DNA of 64,000 nucleotides. Origin: T3Sed10-241 sp036796255. Its GTDB lineage: Bacteria; Bacteroidota; Bacteroidia; Flavobacteriales_D; Cryomorphaceae. Shown piece after piece: positions 61,013 to 64,000 of the stretch; within the stretch, counting starts at the first letter, position 1; every line of letters begins with the position of its first letter. The position numbers and the translations under genes were made by a program. Location: positions 62,001-126,000 of the forward strand of contig DAIRDH010000001.1 of assembly GCA_036796255.1 (NCBI GenBank), written 5' to 3'. Under the pieces are notes generated by a model, which ran no database searches, was not told where the DNA came from, and worked only from the letters and a program-made list of their open reading frames with translations.

Positions 61013-61876
61013 CTAGAAGCTCCAAAGGTCATGCTCCAAAATGAAGAGCTGTTCCTTGATTTCCTGTGCCTTGAGCAATGCATCCATACCGGTGTACACA
61101 TCGGCGATGGTACGGTCGTATACATTGCTTTCTTTTATGATGGTTGAAGAAAACATGCGTTTCTGAAACAAGTCGTCAAACGAACGTCGCTCCGCATCAT
61201 TGAATCGGTTGAAAGAGTCCCAGTTGGCAAACACATACCTGCACTCAGGAAAATACAACCAGAAAAGTGTTTCGTATGCGCCTGTAGGCTCTCCATCATC
61301 ATAACGCTCCTTGAGTGGTGCGATACCAATGATTCTAATGTACCGCTCTGAACGTTGCTTGTCAAAAAACCAGTCTTCTTTAACCCGGTACCGCGTGATG
61401 TCGGCAGGATTGATTGATATCATTTGCACGACTTCAATCATCTCACCGGTGTCCGGATCCATGGTGCTGCTCGTGTCGGGATATTCCATCATTAGCTTCA
61501 CGTCACTTACCAGCATCGGAGTCCTGAAGTCGTCTTCCTTTCCAGATACACCAACGCTGTAGGCTGTAATAGAACCTTCAAGAACGAGTGCATCACGAAT
61601 CACCGAAAACAGGCTTTTCATACCATTGGCCTCGTCGAGTGGGTAGTAGAGGGGAAGATTCATTTTCTCTTTCAAGTCAATGTCTTGCCATACCCTTCTT
61701 GACCACATTACGTCGGCCTCGCGAATGTATGGATAGGGCACTACCTTTTTGGTCTTGTTGTGTTCCTTGATCCACGCTCCGTCGAGTACAGTTTGGCCTT
61801 TTACCTCAGCTGTGCCAAATGCACACAGCATTAGAATGCCAAAAACTGCAGAACTGATAAATGAAAAGCCTTTCAT
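61013..61876 (-). CDS. gldN: Gliding motility / type IX secretion protein GldN
   Basis: 287 residues with a signal peptide (FISSAVFGILMLCAFGTAEVKGQ). The mature part has the family landmarks VPYPYIREADVMWSRRVWQDIDLKEKMN, marked by YPYIREADVMWS.RVW, then LPLYYPLDEANGMKSLFSVI and TGAYETLFWLYFPECRYVFANW. GldN pairs with the GldK ring on the periplasmic side of the outer membrane. It lies 11 bases downstream of gldM, last in gldL-gldM-gldN, and is closed by a terminator. Confidence 0.95.
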   Translation of the reverse strand: MKGFSFISSAVFGILMLCAFGTAEVKGQTVLDGAWIKEHNKTKKVVPYPYIREADVMWSRRVWQDIDLKEKMNLPLYYPLDEANGMKSLFSVIRDALVLEGSITAYSVGVSGKEDDFRTPMLVSDVKLMMEYPDTSSTMDPDTGEMIEVVQMISINPADITRYRVKEDWFFDKQRSERYIRIIGIAPLKERYDDGEPTGAYETLFWLYFPECRYVFANWDSFNRFNDAERRSFDDLFQKRMFSSTIIKESNVYDRTIADVYTGMDALLKAQEIKEQLFILEHDLWSF

Positions 61877-61887
61877 AGGTTTGAATA

Positions 61888-63567
61888 TTAAGTTACGCGC
61901 AGGTTAATGCTACCCAGGGCACGAATAGAACCGTCAGGCGCTTGAGCGCGGATATTTTCAATAATAACGGTTTGATTCCGTCGCACCTGCTTGAGCAATT
62001 CTTGTTGATCAGGAGTAAGTCTATTGCTTTTTGATGTCAAAGTGCGCACATCACCACCCATGATAACAGTAATGTCAAAAGATGTTACTGGAAACTTCAA
62101 GTCGAAAACAAAATCCTCAAGGTCGGCAATCACACCAAGGGCGGCAGTAAGATCGCTTTTAGCAGCGCTGTTATCTTTGGGGCTTTTTCCTGCAAATTTT
62201 GCAACAGGGTCAGGCACAGATTTTACTCTAAACTCAAAAGTTCCCATATTTTTCTTCTGTCCCAATATTTCAGCGCTAACCGAAACCACTGCTTTGGTGC
62301 CGCCTTTAATGTTGCGCACTACAAAAGATCCATCGGGTTGCTTTACAAGCTGACCGTTGTCTATGGTAGCTGTAAGAGCGCCAGGACTAATGCCAGGTAC
62401 AGAAATTGCAACCGGGTTGTCAACACCGCGGTACAATACGTTCATCTTTGTAGGTGATACAACCAGCGCAGGTTTTGCTACTTCATAATGGGCTTCGTAT
62501 GGTTCATAAACGTAACCACCAGCCGGGCTTCGGAACTTTATAATTCCTTCCCAGTCTTTTTCACCTACTGAGCGTGCAGGAAGCCTCAATTTACCATAAC
62601 CATCAGCTCCAACAGGCACTTTTATCAATTTACTTTCATCGATGTTGTCGTAGTTCTCATAAGGCTTCATGCCGTCTGGGTACAAAAATATCTCAGGTAA
62701 ATTTGTGTTGTCGTAAGCTGCTAGAAAAACATCTGCACGAAACGAGTCGTTCTCGAGTACATAAGTTTTTTCAGGAATGGTAATGGCAGTCAGTTCAGTA
62801 AATTTGTAAGATGATTTCTCTACACCTGAAAACAGGTAATTAAGAACATCAGCTTCAGCATTGCGAATGTCATTCTGCAATTTTGACAGCAAGGTTACAG
62901 CTGCGGCAAGTGGCACTCCGTAGAAGTTGAGTGCTTCCCAGTTGGTTACTGTACCTGAGGCGTCTCTGATCTTTGTGGGATATGAAAACAAACTGTCGAT
63001 AGCCCCAACTAAAGTAGGATCTTCCACCATCTGTTTCAAATTGTCACCATAGGCCTCAAGTTTTTGTCGAAGTACGGCCGCCCTGTAGTTGTTTCCATCT
63101 AAATGGTCGTCCTCTTTTGGCCGATCCGGCTCTGCACCAATCATAATGTTGGTAAGAACAAGGTAGTTGTCTTTTTGCTTCACAAAAGCAAGATTCAATG
63201 TGGTGTCAACTCCAAATTGGTTCTTGCCCAAAACAGCGCTTTCTTCGATTTTCTCGGTTTCGGCGATAATTTTGGTCTTTATCAAGTCAATGTGCCTAAC
63301 GAGCTCATTGGCTTGCGTGCGCAATTTTTGGGATTCTGCATATGCAGCCCCATATTTCTCAGGATTTTCGGAGTACGACGCATTAAAGTCGGCATACTGT
63401 TGATTCAACTTTCCATCAAAGGTCATGCGCGTAGTTTGCAAACCATTGTTGATGGAAATGAACGCATCCAAAATTTCCTTTGATACGTTGAGGGCCAGAA
63501 GAGCGGTGAGTACGAGGTACATCATACCGATCATCTTCTGCCTTGGTGTTTCTTTACCTCCAGCCAT
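61888..63567 (-). CDS. gldM: Gliding motility / type IX secretion motor protein GldM
   Basis: 559 residues, slightly longer than the roughly 510-520 of well-studied members. It begins GGKETPRQKMIGMMYLVLTALLALNVS, shown here by its marks ETPRQKMIGMMYLVLTALLA, the helix that pairs with GldL in the proton-driven motor. A periplasmic part of beta-sandwich domains follows (around 230-559), including VSPTKMNVLYRGVDNPVAIS and GRALGSINLRVT-like ALGSINLRVT at the end. It couples the inner-membrane motor to GldK/GldN. It lies 48 bases downstream of gldL. Confidence 0.95.
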   Translation of the reverse strand: MAGGKETPRQKMIGMMYLVLTALLALNVSKEILDAFISINNGLQTTRMTFDGKLNQQYADFNASYSENPEKYGAAYAESQKLRTQANELVRHIDLIKTKIIAETEKIEESAVLGKNQFGVDTTLNLAFVKQKDNYLVLTNIMIGAEPDRPKEDDHLDGNNYRAAVLRQKLEAYGDNLKQMVEDPTLVGAIDSLFSYPTKIRDASGTVTNWEALNFYGVPLAAAVTLLSKLQNDIRNAEADVLNYLFSGVEKSSYKFTELTAITIPEKTYVLENDSFRADVFLAAYDNTNLPEIFLYPDGMKPYENYDNIDESKLIKVPVGADGYGKLRLPARSVGEKDWEGIIKFRSPAGGYVYEPYEAHYEVAKPALVVSPTKMNVLYRGVDNPVAISVPGISPGALTATIDNGQLVKQPDGSFVVRNIKGGTKAVVSVSAEILGQKKNMGTFEFRVKSVPDPVAKFAGKSPKDNSAAKSDLTAALGVIADLEDFVFDLKFPVTSFDITVIMGGDVRTLTSKSNRLTPDQQELLKQVRRNQTVIIENIRAQAPDGSIRALGSINLRVT

Positions 63568-63615
63568 ATGAACTAACTAATTTAGTTTGTTTATAATAAA
63601 CTTATTCAACTCGGC

Positions 63616-64000
63616 TTATCGGGCTACAGGAGCGCTCATTGCTGAGAGCATGTTGCCGTACACGGTGTTGAGGTCAGAAAGGTTTTGAGCCAATTCAGAA
63701 ATGTTTTTCCTGTAAAGTTTGGTGTCATCAACCGAAGCACTCAGGTTTTGCATCAGTTCAGTGATGCCTGAGTACAACTGTGCAGAAGTCTGCAATTCGC
63801 TTAATTGAACCTCGTACATCTTGTTCAATTCAGAAAGGTTGGTTGACATGCGTTTCAGGTGTTCGCCGGTAGATGCGCCCTCAGCTTGACTTTCAGTAAG
63901 ACCTGTAAGGGCTGCTGAAGCGCGGGAGTATGTTTCAGTGAGTTCACCCACTTTTACAGAGGCTCCTTTAAGCGACTGCGTATATTCATTGGTAGCAACT
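63616..64000 (-). CDS. gldL: Gliding motility / type IX secretion motor protein GldL, 5' end beyond the window
   Basis: Only the C-terminal 128 residues are in the window; the frame is open to base 64000, so the membrane helices lie outside. What is seen is the long, Ser/Thr/Leu-rich helical tail of GldL: ATNEYTQSLKGASVKVGEL, LSELNKMYEVQLSELQTSA, and SELAQNLSDLNTVYGNML, ending in SAMSAPVAR. GldL and GldM form the proton-powered rotary motor of type IX secretion and gliding. The GTG at 63951 is internal. Position directly before gldM confirms the identity. Confidence 0.93.
   Translation of the reverse strand, partial: VATNEYTQSLKGASVKVGELTETYSRASAALTGLTESQAEGASTGEHLKRMSTNLSELNKMYEVQLSELQTSAQLYSGITELMQNLSASVDDTKLYRKNISELAQNLSDLNTVYGNMLSAMSAPVAR

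Noticed and set aside
1..64000. CRISPR arrays, rRNA, tRNA genes, insertion sequences or prophage
   Set aside because: I saw no regularly spaced repeats, no transposase or integrase, no phage structural gene, and no cloverleaf or ribosomal sequence in the short gaps. A tRNA or RNA-family scan was not possible here.

Overview
The window is one uninterrupted stretch of chromosome from a Bacteroidota bacterium, most likely a Flavobacteriales/Cryomorphaceae-like marine organism. The grounds are the gliding and type IX secretion genes gldL-gldM-gldN, a secreted subtilase with a type IX C-terminal sorting domain, several families restricted to this phylum (DUF3822, DUF5606, DUF3078, DUF4286, DUF2007, a CarboxypepD-reg TonB receptor), the order purH-mreB-mreC-mreD-mrdA-rodA, and a promoter of the TTG/TAnnTTTG type. 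I see no rRNA, tRNA, insertion sequence, prophage, CRISPR array or other mobile element. Coding density is very high and no gap exceeds 300 bases.

Layout. 1-1.7 kb holds the end of a PpiD-like prolyl isomerase. 1.9-9.0 kb is a leftward rod-shape operon behind purH. 9.2-16.4 kb holds an ABC permease, a small outer-membrane barrel, mfd, fbp and radC. 16.5-20.3 kb holds a deacetylase-like protein, upp, a small membrane protein, a HAD phosphatase and psd. 20.3-26.4 kb holds cdsA, DUF2007, ftsH, rsfS, birA, an SRPBCC protein, pyrE and a NUDIX protein. 26.4-31.8 kb holds a cysteine-less thioredoxin-fold protein, coaD, kdsA with a CBS-less kdsD, rsmD, DUF3822 and a membrane protein. 32.0-38.9 kb holds mscL, a RecD-like helicase, DUF3078, mscS, a DUF962 protein and a thioredoxin. 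39.0-47.0 kb holds a TonB receptor, holA, AMP nucleosidase, an orphan HsdR_N protein, the subtilase and DUF5606. 47.0-53.3 kb holds RNA modification enzymes (RluD-like, RlmI-like, TrmH-like, RsmA), a 2-hydroxyacid dehydrogenase, mgtE and DUF4286. 53.3-59.0 kb is the most unusual part. 59.0-64.0 kb holds an ABC-F protein, gldN, gldM and the 3' part of gldL.

Most of the window is housekeeping: cell elongation (MreBCD, PBP2, RodA), purine and pyrimidine synthesis or salvage, Kdo supply, phosphatidylethanolamine synthesis, proteostasis and ribosome maturation. The region most worth following is 53.3-59.0 kb. There a close match to the eukaryotic ether-lipid hydroxylase AGMO (TMEM195) overlaps a YhhN/TMEM86 lysoplasmalogenase gene by 4 bp, which suggests an ether-lipid catabolic pair. 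Directly after it, behind a perfect 9-bp palindrome and an exact -7 box, lies a tightly packed rightward cassette: a membrane-fusion-type protein, a VTC (polyphosphate polymerase) domain protein, the membrane protein DUF4956 and a propeller-like lipoprotein.

All functions are read from motifs and remembered family features. No database search was run. Start codons were re-chosen wherever a long N-terminal extension looked spurious; several genes appear to start at TTG.
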